Below, piece by piece: positions 33,468 to 41,020 of a stretch of DNA of 53,820 bases; within the stretch, counting starts at the first letter, position 1, and each line of letters opens with the position of its first letter. Under the pieces are notes generated by a model that worked only from the letters and a program-made list of their open reading frames with translations, did no database searches and had not been told where the DNA came from. Source of the stretch: JAAYZM01 sp964510785. GTDB lineage: Bacteria; Actinomycetota; Actinomycetes; Actinomycetales; Cellulomonadaceae. A program made the position numbers and the translations under genes. Location of the stretch: contig CAZECM010000015.1 of assembly GCA_964510785.1 (NCBI GenBank), positions 1-53,820 on the forward strand, given 5' to 3'.

Positions 33468-34915
33468 CCGAGCTGTCCACCGCGGCGGCGCGGGGCACGG
33501 CCACGACGCTGCTCGCCCAGGTGCTGCGGTTCGTGCTGCAGTTCGGCTCGGTGCTCGTGCTCGCCCGGCTCCTCGTCCCCGCCGACTTCGGGCTCGTCGC
33601 GATGGTCACGGCCGTGATCGGCATCGCGGAGATCTTCCGTGACTTCGGGCTCTCCGCCGCAGCGATCCAGGCTCCCGAGCTCAGCCGCGCCGAGCGCACC
33701 AACCTGTTCTGGGCGAACTCGGGGCTCGGGTTCGTGTGCGCGCTCGCCGCCGTCGCCCTGACCCCCGGGCTCGTGCTGCTCTACGACGAGCCGCGCCTCG
33801 GACCCGTGGTGCCCGCCCTTGCCGGCGTGTTCGTGCTCTCCGGCCTCAACTCCCAGTACCGGGCGGGACTCACGCGCGACATGCGCTTCGGTGTGCTCGC
33901 CGTCTCGGACGTCGTGGCGCAAGCGGTGGGCGCCGCCGTCGCGATCGCGCTCGCGTGGGCGGGGGCCGGTCTGTGGGCGCTCGTCGCGCAGCAGCTCGTC
34001 GTGGCGCTCACCTCGCTGCTCGTCAACGTGGGCAGCGCACGCTGGCTCCCGGGGCTGCCGCGGCGCGCGGTGTCGATCCGCCGCTTCGTCAAGTACGGTT
34101 CCGGCTTCCTCGGCGCGCAGACGCTCATGTACGCGACGTCGAACATCGACTCGGTCGTCATCGGGGCCGTGTGGGGCAAGGTCGAGCTCGGCCTGTACTC
34201 GCGGGCCTACCAGCTGCTCATGGTGCCGCTCAACCAGATCCAGGCGCCGCTCACCCGCGTCGCGCTTCCCGTGCTGTCCCGGATCCAGGAGGACACGGCT
34301 CGGCTCGCCCACTACGTCGGGCGCGCGCAGCTCGTCGTCTGCTACGTCACGACGCTCGTGCTCGCCGTCGCCGCGGCACTCGCCGATCCCGCCGTGCGCG
34401 TGCTCTTCGGACCGGGGTGGGACGGTGTCGCACCGATCTTCGCGCTGCTCGCGATCGGGGGGATCTTCCGCGCGGCCTCGTCCGTGGCCTACTGGACCTA
34501 TCTCGCGCGGGCGCAGACGGGTGCGCTGTTCCGGTTGCAGCTGTGGACGCGCCCCCTCATGGCGGGCCTCATCGTGGCAGGCACGCCGTGGGGAGGCCGG
34601 GGCGTCGCGGCGGGGTTCGCGCTGGGCTGTGCGGGGTACTGGGCCGTGAGCCTCGTGGACATCGGGCGCCGCACGCAGCTGTCCGTGCGCCCCTTCTTCG
34701 CGAAGGCCTTGTTCGCGATGCTCGTGGTCGCCACACCTGCCGCCGCGGGCGCCTGGGGCGCGAGCCTCGCCGCGGAGGGGCCGCTCGCCCGCCTCGTGCT
34801 CGGCCTCGCCGGCGCCGTGGGAGTCGTCGGGTTGCTGTGGCTCGCCCTGCCCACCGTCCGTCGTGACGTGGCCGTGCTGGCCGGCTTCGCCCGCCGCGCG
34901 CTCTCCCGCCGCTAG
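33464..34915 (+). CDS. Lipopolysaccharide biosynthesis / Wzx-like flippase, copy 1
   Basis: A 483-residue protein of the MATE/polysaccharide transport superfamily with about 14 hydrophobic segments. Its N-terminus reads ELSTAAARGTATTLLAQVLRFVLQFGSVLVLARLLVPADFGLVAMVTAVIG, and VKYGSGFLGAQTLMYATSNIDSVVIGAVWGKVELGLYSRAYQLLMVPLNQI is the hallmark of the WcaM/AmsL/Wzx group. It moves lipid-linked repeat units across the membrane. The GTG start overlaps the polymerase stop. Its TAG stop shares CTAG (34912-34915) with the convergent glycosyltransferase gene. Confidence 0.9.
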   Translation: MTELSTAAARGTATTLLAQVLRFVLQFGSVLVLARLLVPADFGLVAMVTAVIGIAEIFRDFGLSAAAIQAPELSRAERTNLFWANSGLGFVCALAAVALTPGLVLLYDEPRLGPVVPALAGVFVLSGLNSQYRAGLTRDMRFGVLAVSDVVAQAVGAAVAIALAWAGAGLWALVAQQLVVALTSLLVNVGSARWLPGLPRRAVSIRRFVKYGSGFLGAQTLMYATSNIDSVVIGAVWGKVELGLYSRAYQLLMVPLNQIQAPLTRVALPVLSRIQEDTARLAHYVGRAQLVVCYVTTLVLAVAAALADPAVRVLFGPGWDGVAPIFALLAIGGIFRAASSVAYWTYLARAQTGALFRLQLWTRPLMAGLIVAGTPWGGRGVAAGFALGCAGYWAVSLVDIGRRTQLSVRPFFAKALFAMLVVATPAAAGAWGASLAAEGPLARLVLGLAGAVGVVGLLWLALPTVRRDVAVLAGFARRALSRR

Positions 34916-35826
34916 CCGGGCCGCGGGCCGCGGCCGTACTCGTCGGTGCGGACACCGAACGCGGAGGCGGCCAGGCCAGCGCCGAAGAGCAGCACCTTGA
35001 CGTCGGACGCGCGGGGCCCCAGGTGGACGATCGTCCCCACGAGGAACCGCACGGCGCCCACCCCGGTGCGTACGGCACCCTTGGCGAAGACGAAGGGGCG
35101 CGGGCTGTCTCGCAGCATGATGCGCCCCATGGCCGCGCCGCCGCGGAAGTCCCGCCGGGCGATCCACCGCACGGTGAGCCGCGAGTCGGGCACGGGTTCG
35201 CTCGCGACGGCGTCGTGGCTCCACACGATGACGGCGCCCCGCCGTCCCAGGCGCCAGAACAGGTCGGAGTCCGAGCCCCCCGAGCGCGAGAACGACTCGT
35301 CGAAACGCTGCGGCGGCGGGCCGAGGAGGGCAGCCGTGCGCACGAGAGTGTTGCCGGACTTCGCGGTGTTGAGCCGTGTCCCTTCGGCGAGGTTGGGGCG
35401 CTGCAGGAAGCCCCCGCGGCGGATCCACCGTGGGGTGTGCGCCGGGAAGACTGAGACCACAGGCCCCGTCACGATGTCTGCGCCGTGCCGTTCGCACGTC
35501 GAGACGAGCGCCTCGAGCCAGTCCGGCCCGACGGTCTCGTCGTCGTCGACGAAGACGAGCGTGTCGGCGTCGCCGGCCTCGGCGATCGAGCGGTTGCGTG
35601 CCGCCGCGATGCCGGGGGTCGGTTCGACGACGTAGTGCACGGGGACCGGTGCGGCGAGGGCGGCCGCGCGGCCGGAGCCCTCCGGGGCGTTGTCGACCAC
35701 GACGACGGCGAGCTCCCGGTCGGTGCGCTGCGCGGCGAGCGACTCGAGCAGCGCGGCGAGCAGCTCGGGCCGTCGATAGGTGCACACGAGCACCGCGATC
35801 CGACCGATCGGGGGGGCGACGGTCAT
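34912..35826 (-). CDS. Family 2 glycosyltransferase (GT-A)
   Basis: A 304-residue GT-A enzyme beginning IAVLVCTYRRPELLAALLESLAAQ. It has VVVDNAPEGSG, ARNRSIAEAGDADTLVFVDDDETVGPDWLEAL (DxD region), and SFSRSGGSDSDLFWRLGRRGAVIVW. It ends with a hydrophobic segment (GAVRFLVGTIVHLGPRASDVKVLLFGAGLAASAFG). The ATG at 35826 overlaps the BY-kinase stop by 4 bp. It is the last gene of a three-gene minus-strand operon inside the polysaccharide locus and meets the flippase gene head-on through CTAG. Confidence 0.88.
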   Translation of the reverse strand: MTVAPPIGRIAVLVCTYRRPELLAALLESLAAQRTDRELAVVVVDNAPEGSGRAAALAAPVPVHYVVEPTPGIAAARNRSIAEAGDADTLVFVDDDETVGPDWLEALVSTCERHGADIVTGPVVSVFPAHTPRWIRRGGFLQRPNLAEGTRLNTAKSGNTLVRTAALLGPPPQRFDESFSRSGGSDSDLFWRLGRRGAVIVWSHDAVASEPVPDSRLTVRWIARRDFRGGAAMGRIMLRDSPRPFVFAKGAVRTGVGAVRFLVGTIVHLGPRASDVKVLLFGAGLAASAFGVRTDEYGRGPRPG

Positions 35827-37496
35827 GCCTCGTCCGGGTCGAGGCTCTCCAGTCGGACGGACGACTCGGCGTGCTTGGCCGCGGCCTGGCGCAGGGCGCG
35901 GGATCGACGGGCCTTGCCGCGCCGGGGCGGCTTGGTCGGGGCGACCGTCAGCACGGGCGTCCCGCTGCGGGAGGCGTCGCCGGTCGGTAGCGCCGAGGTT
36001 GTCGCGGGGGCGTCCCGCCCGGGGGAGAGGTAGGAGTGGGTCTCCTCGCGACCGAGGCCCTCGGTCGTCTCCTCGGACGCGGCCTCGTGCGGCGAATCGG
36101 TACCGGGACCGTCGGTGGCCTGCGGGGCGAGCGCGGTCTCGAGGTCGACGACGTGCGGGTGGTAGCCGTACGTCCGGTTGCCGCCCGCCCTCCGCTCGAC
36201 CCGGTTGAGGACGACGCCGAGCACGTTGGCCCCGATCGTGTCGAGCTTGCCCGTCGACTCGGTGAGCTGCTCCTTCGTCACGATGCCGCCACCGGAGACG
36301 AGCAGGATGCCGTCGGCTGCCTTGCTCAGGATCGCGGCGTCGGTGACGGGCAGCAGGGGTGCGCAGTCGAAGAGCACGACGTCGAACCGCTGCTCGAGCT
36401 CGGCGACGACGTCGGTCATCGCGCGGGAACCGAGCAGCTCGGAGGGGTTGGGCGGCGTACGGCCGGAGGTGAGGACCTGCAGGCCGGCGGTGCCGACGGG
36501 CTGGAGCACGTCGGTGAGCTCGGCCCGCCTGATGAGCACCGTCGTCAGGCCTGCCGCACCCTCGAGACCGAGGTACCCCGCGACGGAGGGGCGGCGCAGG
36601 TCCGCGTCGACGAGGCACACGGACGTGCCCGTCTCGGCGAGCGCGAGGGCGAGGTTGAGCGCCGTCACCGACTTGCCCTCGTCGCCGCGCGAGCTCGTCA
36701 CCACGATGCTTCGCGGGCGGCTCGCCGCATCGACGAACTGCAGGTTCGTGCGGATCTGGCGGTACTCCTCGGCCCGGATGCTCAGCGGTTCGGCGACGTA
36801 GTGCGGCGACTTCCCGGCGGCGCTCGAGTCGAAGGAGACGAGCCCGAGCACGGGGGCGTCCGTGATGGCCCGCACGTCCGCCTCGCCGCGCACCTTGGTG
36901 TCGAGCGTGGTGCGCAGCGCTGCCCAGCCGATGCCGAGCACGAGCCCGAGCACGAGCCCGAGCGAGACGTTGCGGGGGATGTTGGGCGAGAACGGGTCGT
37001 TCGGTACGGCCGCGGGGGAGATGGAGTTGATGAGCACGCTCGGCGAACCGTCGACCCGTTCGGGGGAGAGCTGTTCGACGGCGGTCGCGAGCTCGGCCGC
37101 GATGGCGTCGGCGATCGCGGCGGCCTCGCGCGGGTTCGAGCGGATCACCGCGATGTCGATGAGCTTCGTCTCGCCCTTGACGGTGGTCGTCACGTCGGAG
37201 CGCAGGCCGCGCGCGGAACCGCGGAGCCCGAGCTTCTGCACCACGGGCTCGAGCACGATCGGCGACCTCGCTACCTCGGCGTACGTCTTGACCTCGCGCG
37301 AGACGAACGACGAGCCCTGGTTCAGGTCGGAGATCGAGTCGCCGGTCTGGACGGCCACGAGCACGGTGTTGAACGCGCGGTACTCCGGCACCGCGGAGAG
37401 TGACGCCGCGCCCGCGAGCAGGACGCCGAGCACGCAGAGCACCAGGATGCCCACCCAGTGGGCACGCAGCATGGTGAGGATGTCCCGGAGCTCCAC
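35823..37496 (-). CDS. Wzz/BY-kinase fusion: chain-length regulator with tyrosine autokinase domain
   Basis: A 557-residue protein. Residues 1-210 are a Wzz chain-length domain with transmembrane segments near 14-34 and 185-210. Then comes a BY-kinase: Walker A SSRGDEGKS (Lys about 275), Walker A' VCLVDADLRRP and Walker B VVLFDCAPLL. The ~130-residue C-terminal tail is rich in Pro, Thr, Ser and Arg and contains few Tyr (TYGYHPH, HSYLS) instead of the usual terminal Tyr cluster. The protein controls polymer length and is normally modulated by autophosphorylation. The GTG start at 37496 has a GAAAGG site 6 bases upstream. It is coupled to the following glycosyltransferase. A full upstream open frame to 37559 is not needed. 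Confidence 0.92.
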   Translation of the reverse strand: MELRDILTMLRAHWVGILVLCVLGVLLAGAASLSAVPEYRAFNTVLVAVQTGDSISDLNQGSSFVSREVKTYAEVARSPIVLEPVVQKLGLRGSARGLRSDVTTTVKGETKLIDIAVIRSNPREAAAIADAIAAELATAVEQLSPERVDGSPSVLINSISPAAVPNDPFSPNIPRNVSLGLVLGLVLGIGWAALRTTLDTKVRGEADVRAITDAPVLGLVSFDSSAAGKSPHYVAEPLSIRAEEYRQIRTNLQFVDAASRPRSIVVTSSRGDEGKSVTALNLALALAETGTSVCLVDADLRRPSVAGYLGLEGAAGLTTVLIRRAELTDVLQPVGTAGLQVLTSGRTPPNPSELLGSRAMTDVVAELEQRFDVVLFDCAPLLPVTDAAILSKAADGILLVSGGGIVTKEQLTESTGKLDTIGANVLGVVLNRVERRAGGNRTYGYHPHVVDLETALAPQATDGPGTDSPHEAASEETTEGLGREETHSYLSPGRDAPATTSALPTGDASRSGTPVLTVAPTKPPRRGKARRSRALRQAAAKHAESSVRLESLDPDEA

Positions 37497-37562
37497 CGAG
37501 TGCCTTTCCGTCGGTCGCGCGGGGCGCGACGAGTGACCTGTGCGGGCCGATCGTCTCAAATG

Positions 37563-38948
37563 CTAGCGAGTCGGACTTTTCGGCTCGGGATCCGTCACCC
37601 AACGTCCCCCGATCGGCGCAAGATCTTCACCTGTCTCGGGTTGCGCCTCGCCCGAGATGCGCCAGCACGCCCCGAGGGCGAAGAGCGCCGTGTAGAAGGA
37701 GACGGAGTACAGCATCGTGTTCGCGGCGAGGGCGTTGACGGCGATCCCCGTCAGGACGGCGAGCCCGAACGCGGCCGCGGCCGGGTAGCGCGCGGTGTGC
37801 ATCCGCCCGCGCAGGCGGGCGGCGAGCCACAGGCCGAGGACGACGACGGCGAGCAGCCCGACGAGACCCACCTCGGCGAGCAGCCGGACGTACTCGTTGT
37901 GGGGGATGTTCCCCTGCAGGATCGTGGGGGACTGCGTCGCGCCGATGCCGTTGCCGAGCACGGGGTTGCGCCGCCACGCGTTGAGCACGGACCCCCACGC
38001 GTGGATGCGCCAGTCGAGCGACGTGCCCTCGGTGTTGTCCGAGGAGTACTCGGCGAAGCGCTGCGCACCGACGCGTGACGTGGTCGCCGCGTAGATCCCG
38101 AGCGCGACGCCGAGCAGGCCGAGCAAGGTCCGGTCCGCCCGGCGCACTGCGGCGCTCGCGAGGTAGACGACCACCATGACGACGAGCGTCACGAGCCCGC
38201 CGATGCTCCCGGTCGAGAGCTGCGCCACGAGGAACACGCCGAGCAGGCCCGCGTGGATCCAGCGTCGGCGGTTGCTGTCGAGGATGAGCACGAACGTCGC
38301 GAGGCTCGCGAGCGCGAAGAGCACGGCCGCGGAGTTGGAGTGCGCGAGCGTCCCCGTCGAGCGCATGACGCCGTTGTTCAGCCCGCCGGTCCCCGTCACG
38401 AGCTGCACGACGGCGAGGAGCGCGGGCACGAGGCCGATGGCCTGGACGGCGTGGGCGACCCGCCGCAGCGTCAGGTGCCCCGGGGCGTTGACCGCGACGA
38501 CGACGACGCCGAGGCAGCTGACGAGCCGCAGCGCCTCGGTGTAGGTGTACTCGCCTCCGTGGGCGGACGAGCCGGCGAACGCGGAGGCGAACAGGAACGC
38601 CGTGATGGCGAGCACGGGCGCGGTCCAGCCGGGGGTGCGCACGAGCACGACGGCGGCGAGCCCGATGATGCCGACCGCGATCCCCCCGGTGACCAGCTGG
38701 TTGCCGGAGTTGTCGAGCAGGGTGCGCGCCACGAGGGCGAGGACGAGCAGCGGCAGGGCGAACCGGTAGGAGTACAGCAGCGCGAGCGGTACGGCGGCGA
38801 GCGCGACGAGGGCGACGGGGGGCAGCTCGAGGAGGAACCCGCCGACGACGGCGAGCCCCGCCAGGCCCGTGAGCACGAGCGGGACGGCCCGGTCGGCGAG
38901 CTTCGAACGCAGCGGACCGGGCGCCGTGACTGTCGTCTGGTGCCCCAC
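37563..38948 (-). CDS. O-antigen ligase/polymerase (Wzy-like) membrane protein, copy 2
   Basis: A 461-residue protein with about 11 hydrophobic segments and a large outside loop near residues 320-360. The loop contains AWRRNPVLGNGIGATQSPTILQGNIPHNEYVRLLAEVGL, the typical Wzy_C/ligase pattern (PVLGNG, HNEY). A GNQLVTGGIAVGIIGLAAVVL segment lies early. The start is GTG 38948, with TACGCT 6 bases upstream and no ribosome binding site, so it is leaderless. It is divergent from the second flippase gene. It may polymerise a second polymer or ligate chains to a carrier. It shares no close similarity with copy 1 beyond the family pattern. Confidence 0.85.
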   Translation of the reverse strand: MGHQTTVTAPGPLRSKLADRAVPLVLTGLAGLAVVGGFLLELPPVALVALAAVPLALLYSYRFALPLLVLALVARTLLDNSGNQLVTGGIAVGIIGLAAVVLVRTPGWTAPVLAITAFLFASAFAGSSAHGGEYTYTEALRLVSCLGVVVVAVNAPGHLTLRRVAHAVQAIGLVPALLAVVQLVTGTGGLNNGVMRSTGTLAHSNSAAVLFALASLATFVLILDSNRRRWIHAGLLGVFLVAQLSTGSIGGLVTLVVMVVVYLASAAVRRADRTLLGLLGVALGIYAATTSRVGAQRFAEYSSDNTEGTSLDWRIHAWGSVLNAWRRNPVLGNGIGATQSPTILQGNIPHNEYVRLLAEVGLVGLLAVVVLGLWLAARLRGRMHTARYPAAAAFGLAVLTGIAVNALAANTMLYSVSFYTALFALGACWRISGEAQPETGEDLAPIGGRWVTDPEPKSPTR

Positions 38949-38954
38949 GCGGCC

Positions 38955-38995
38955 AGCGTACAAGGGGCCTTTCTGGACAAACCAGGTGCTACGTT
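38955..38995. promoter_or_regulatory. Divergent promoters with inverted repeat between the second polymerase and flippase genes
   Basis: TACGCT on the minus strand (38960-38955) and TACGTT on the plus strand (38990-38995) each lie 6 bases before the start codons at 38948 and 39002. Between them, CTGG-ACAAA-CCAG (38974-38986) is an inverted repeat that contains GGTTTGTCC on the minus strand. The whole 53 bp region is compact and suggests joint control of the two divergent leaderless transcripts. Confidence 0.55.
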
Positions 38996-39001
38996 CGCCG
39001 C

Positions 39002-40240
39002 ATGCCAGCGCCCGACACCTCGCCGAGAGCGCACGGGGGGATGCGGCGCCAGTTCGCGGGGATCCTCCTCTCGCGCGGGCTCGGCAGCGCGCTGCAGGCG
39101 GTCGCGCTCGTCGTGCTGGGCCGCAGCGTCACGGCCGCCGAGTTCGGGCTCGTCAACGTGGTGATCGCCGTCGTCGGCATCCTGCTCGTCGCCTCGGGGC
39201 TCGGCCTGAGCCTCTTCGTCCCCTACGTCCGTGCGCGCGGCGAGGCGGACGCCGTCGCCGCGGCCCTGCGCCTCAACTCCTGGGCGAACCTCGTCTCGGC
39301 GGCCGTGCTCGTGCCCGGCATCGCGGTGTGGGCGGTGGTGGCCGGCGCGCCGTGGGGGGCCGCGCTGATCGGCGCCTCGCTCGCGCTCGAGCGCAACGTC
39401 GACACGATCCTCGGGGTGCCGATCGCCGACGGCGACGCCCGGGTGGCCGCGACCTCGATGGTCCTGCGGCGCTCGGTCTGCCTCGTGGTGTTCCTCCCGG
39501 CGCTCGCGGGCGGGCTGGATCCCGTGTGGTCGTTCACGGCGGGCCTCCTCGCGGGTGCGGTCGCGGCCCAGGTCCACGTCCGGCGCGCGGTGCGGGGGCT
39601 CCCGGGGGACGCGCGAGCCGTGCGGGTGCGCGCCGTCCTGAGCCGGTCGTGGCCCTTCCTCGCCTCGAACCTCACGGGTCAGGCGCGCACGCTCGACGTG
39701 ACCGTGGTCGCGGCGGTGCTGAGCGCGAGCGCCGCGGGGCTCTACGCGGCGGCGGCCAAGCTCGTGCAGCCGCTGCTCCTCGTGCCGCAGTCGCTCGCCG
39801 CCGTCGTCATGCCCCGGTCCACGCAGCTCTCGCCTGCTGCGGCGCGCCGCCTCGGGCTGCGGCTGACCGGCCTCTTCCTGCTGTGCCTCGTGCCCGCGGT
39901 GCCGATCGTCGTCTGGGCCGAGGAGGTGGTCGTCCTCGTCATGGGACCCACCTACGCCGGCGCGGGGCCGGCGCTCGGCTGGGCCGTCGCGGGCCTCCCG
40001 TTCGTCGCGCTGTCCGCCTCGCTCGGGGCGATCCTGCAGGGACAGGGGCGCGCGCGGTTCGTCGCCGTCACCGGGGCGGTGCTCGCCGTCGCGATGTTCC
40101 CCGCGATCGTCCTCGGGGCGATGCTGGGCGGCATCGGCGGGGCGGCGGCCGGGCTCGGCGCGAGCTTTGCCGTCCGCGTCGTGGTCCTGTCCTGGGCATT
40201 GGCACGGAGTTCATCCATGGAGGTTCCGCCGCACGGGTGA
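39002..40240 (+). CDS. Wzx-like flippase, copy 2
   Basis: A 412-residue polysaccharide transporter of the MATE/MOP superfamily with about 12-14 hydrophobic segments. It opens RRQFAGILLSRGLGSALQAVALVVLGRSVTAAEFGLVNVVIAVVGILL. A central phrase, SRSWPFLASNLTGQARTLDVTVVAAVLSASAAGLYAAAAKLVQPLLLVPQSLAAVVMPRSTQLS, is typical of the family. The start is ATG 39002 with a leaderless promoter. It could export a second lipid-linked oligosaccharide. It is the first gene of a plus-strand run and is separated from the next gene by 120 bp. Confidence 0.87.
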   Translation: MPAPDTSPRAHGGMRRQFAGILLSRGLGSALQAVALVVLGRSVTAAEFGLVNVVIAVVGILLVASGLGLSLFVPYVRARGEADAVAAALRLNSWANLVSAAVLVPGIAVWAVVAGAPWGAALIGASLALERNVDTILGVPIADGDARVAATSMVLRRSVCLVVFLPALAGGLDPVWSFTAGLLAGAVAAQVHVRRAVRGLPGDARAVRVRAVLSRSWPFLASNLTGQARTLDVTVVAAVLSASAAGLYAAAAKLVQPLLLVPQSLAAVVMPRSTQLSPAAARRLGLRLTGLFLLCLVPAVPIVVWAEEVVVLVMGPTYAGAGPALGWAVAGLPFVALSASLGAILQGQGRARFVAVTGAVLAVAMFPAIVLGAMLGGIGGAAAGLGASFAVRVVVLSWALARSSSMEVPPHG

Positions 40241-40250
40241 AAGAGTCCCC

Positions 40251-40277
40251 GTTTGCTAGGAATGTCCGGTTTGCCCT
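40251..40277 (+). promoter_or_regulatory. Shared motif region upstream of the exported-protein operon
   Basis: GTTTGC occurs at 40251-40256 and 40269-40274, 18 bases apart. The region contains CTAGGAAT (40256-40263) and CCGGTTTGCCCT (40266-40277), both found exactly upstream of rpf. Between this and the start at 40361 lie CCCT-catatcat-AGGG and a GGTGCC-ACAC-GGTGCC direct repeat. GGAGG at 40350-40354 is the ribosome binding site. Confidence 0.45.
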
Positions 40278-40360
40278 CATATCATAGGGAGTTCCGGGGT
40301 GCCACACGGTGCCTTCATTCTCCACTGGGTCCGGCGCGTGCCGGTTGACGGAGGCGAGCT

Positions 40361-41020
40361 ATGACATCACGAGCGAGAGTGCTGCGACTCGTCGTGCTCG
40401 TCGTCGTCCTCGCCGTGGCCGGTGGCATCGCCGTCGCCCTCTCGCGGGGTGAGGCGCCCACGGCGCTCGGCCCGGCGGCGCCCGTCCAGGGGCCGGTCGA
40501 GAGCCCGACACCTGCCGCGACGGACGAGGCGGCGGTGGCCGCCGGGCCGGAGGCCACCGAGGTGGAGCCGAGCCCGACGTCGGCGCCGGAGGACGATCCC
40601 GCCACCGTGTTCGTCGAGGACGACTTCGACGAGCTGCCTCCCGTCGACCTCGACGAGGAGGCGGACTACGGCAACGACGTGACGGTGACCCTCGACAAGG
40701 TCGAGCGTGTCGACGGCACGGGAGCCGGGCCCGGCGAGGTGGCCGGTCCGTCCGTCCTCGTCACGGTGTCGCTCCGGAACGGCTCCACCGGCGACGTCGA
40801 CCTGGGGGCCGTCGTCGTCGACCTGTACACCGCGACGGGTGCGCTCGGCACGCCGCTCTACGGCGACGAGCGCACGAAGCCCTTCGAGGGCGTCGCCGCG
40901 ACCGGGGACGCCGTGACCGCGACGTACGTCGTGCGCGTCCCGGACGACTCCACCCAGATCAAGGTCAGCGTCTCCTACGAGGCCGAGACCCCCGCTGTGA
41001 CCTTCCTCGGAGAGGTATGA
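40361..41020 (+). CDS. Membrane-anchored DUF4352-like exported protein
   Basis: A 219-residue protein. It has one N-terminal hydrophobic segment (about residues 8-27; signal anchor), then a ~65-residue linker rich in Pro, Ala, Glu and Thr. The C-terminal ~125 residues form a beta-sandwich-like domain, EADYGNDVTVTLDKVERVDG, VLVTVSLRNGSTGDVDLGAVVVDLYTATGALGTPLYGDERTKPF, VTATYVVRVPDDSTQIKVSVSY, that fits the DUF4352 pattern. It is coupled by an ATGA overlap to the gene for the 2199-residue exported protein, so the two are made in fixed order and may act together, for example as anchor or assembly factor (inference). Confidence 0.65.
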   Translation: MTSRARVLRLVVLVVVLAVAGGIAVALSRGEAPTALGPAAPVQGPVESPTPAATDEAAVAAGPEATEVEPSPTSAPEDDPATVFVEDDFDELPPVDLDEEADYGNDVTVTLDKVERVDGTGAGPGEVAGPSVLVTVSLRNGSTGDVDLGAVVVDLYTATGALGTPLYGDERTKPFEGVAATGDAVTATYVVRVPDDSTQIKVSVSYEAETPAVTFLGEV

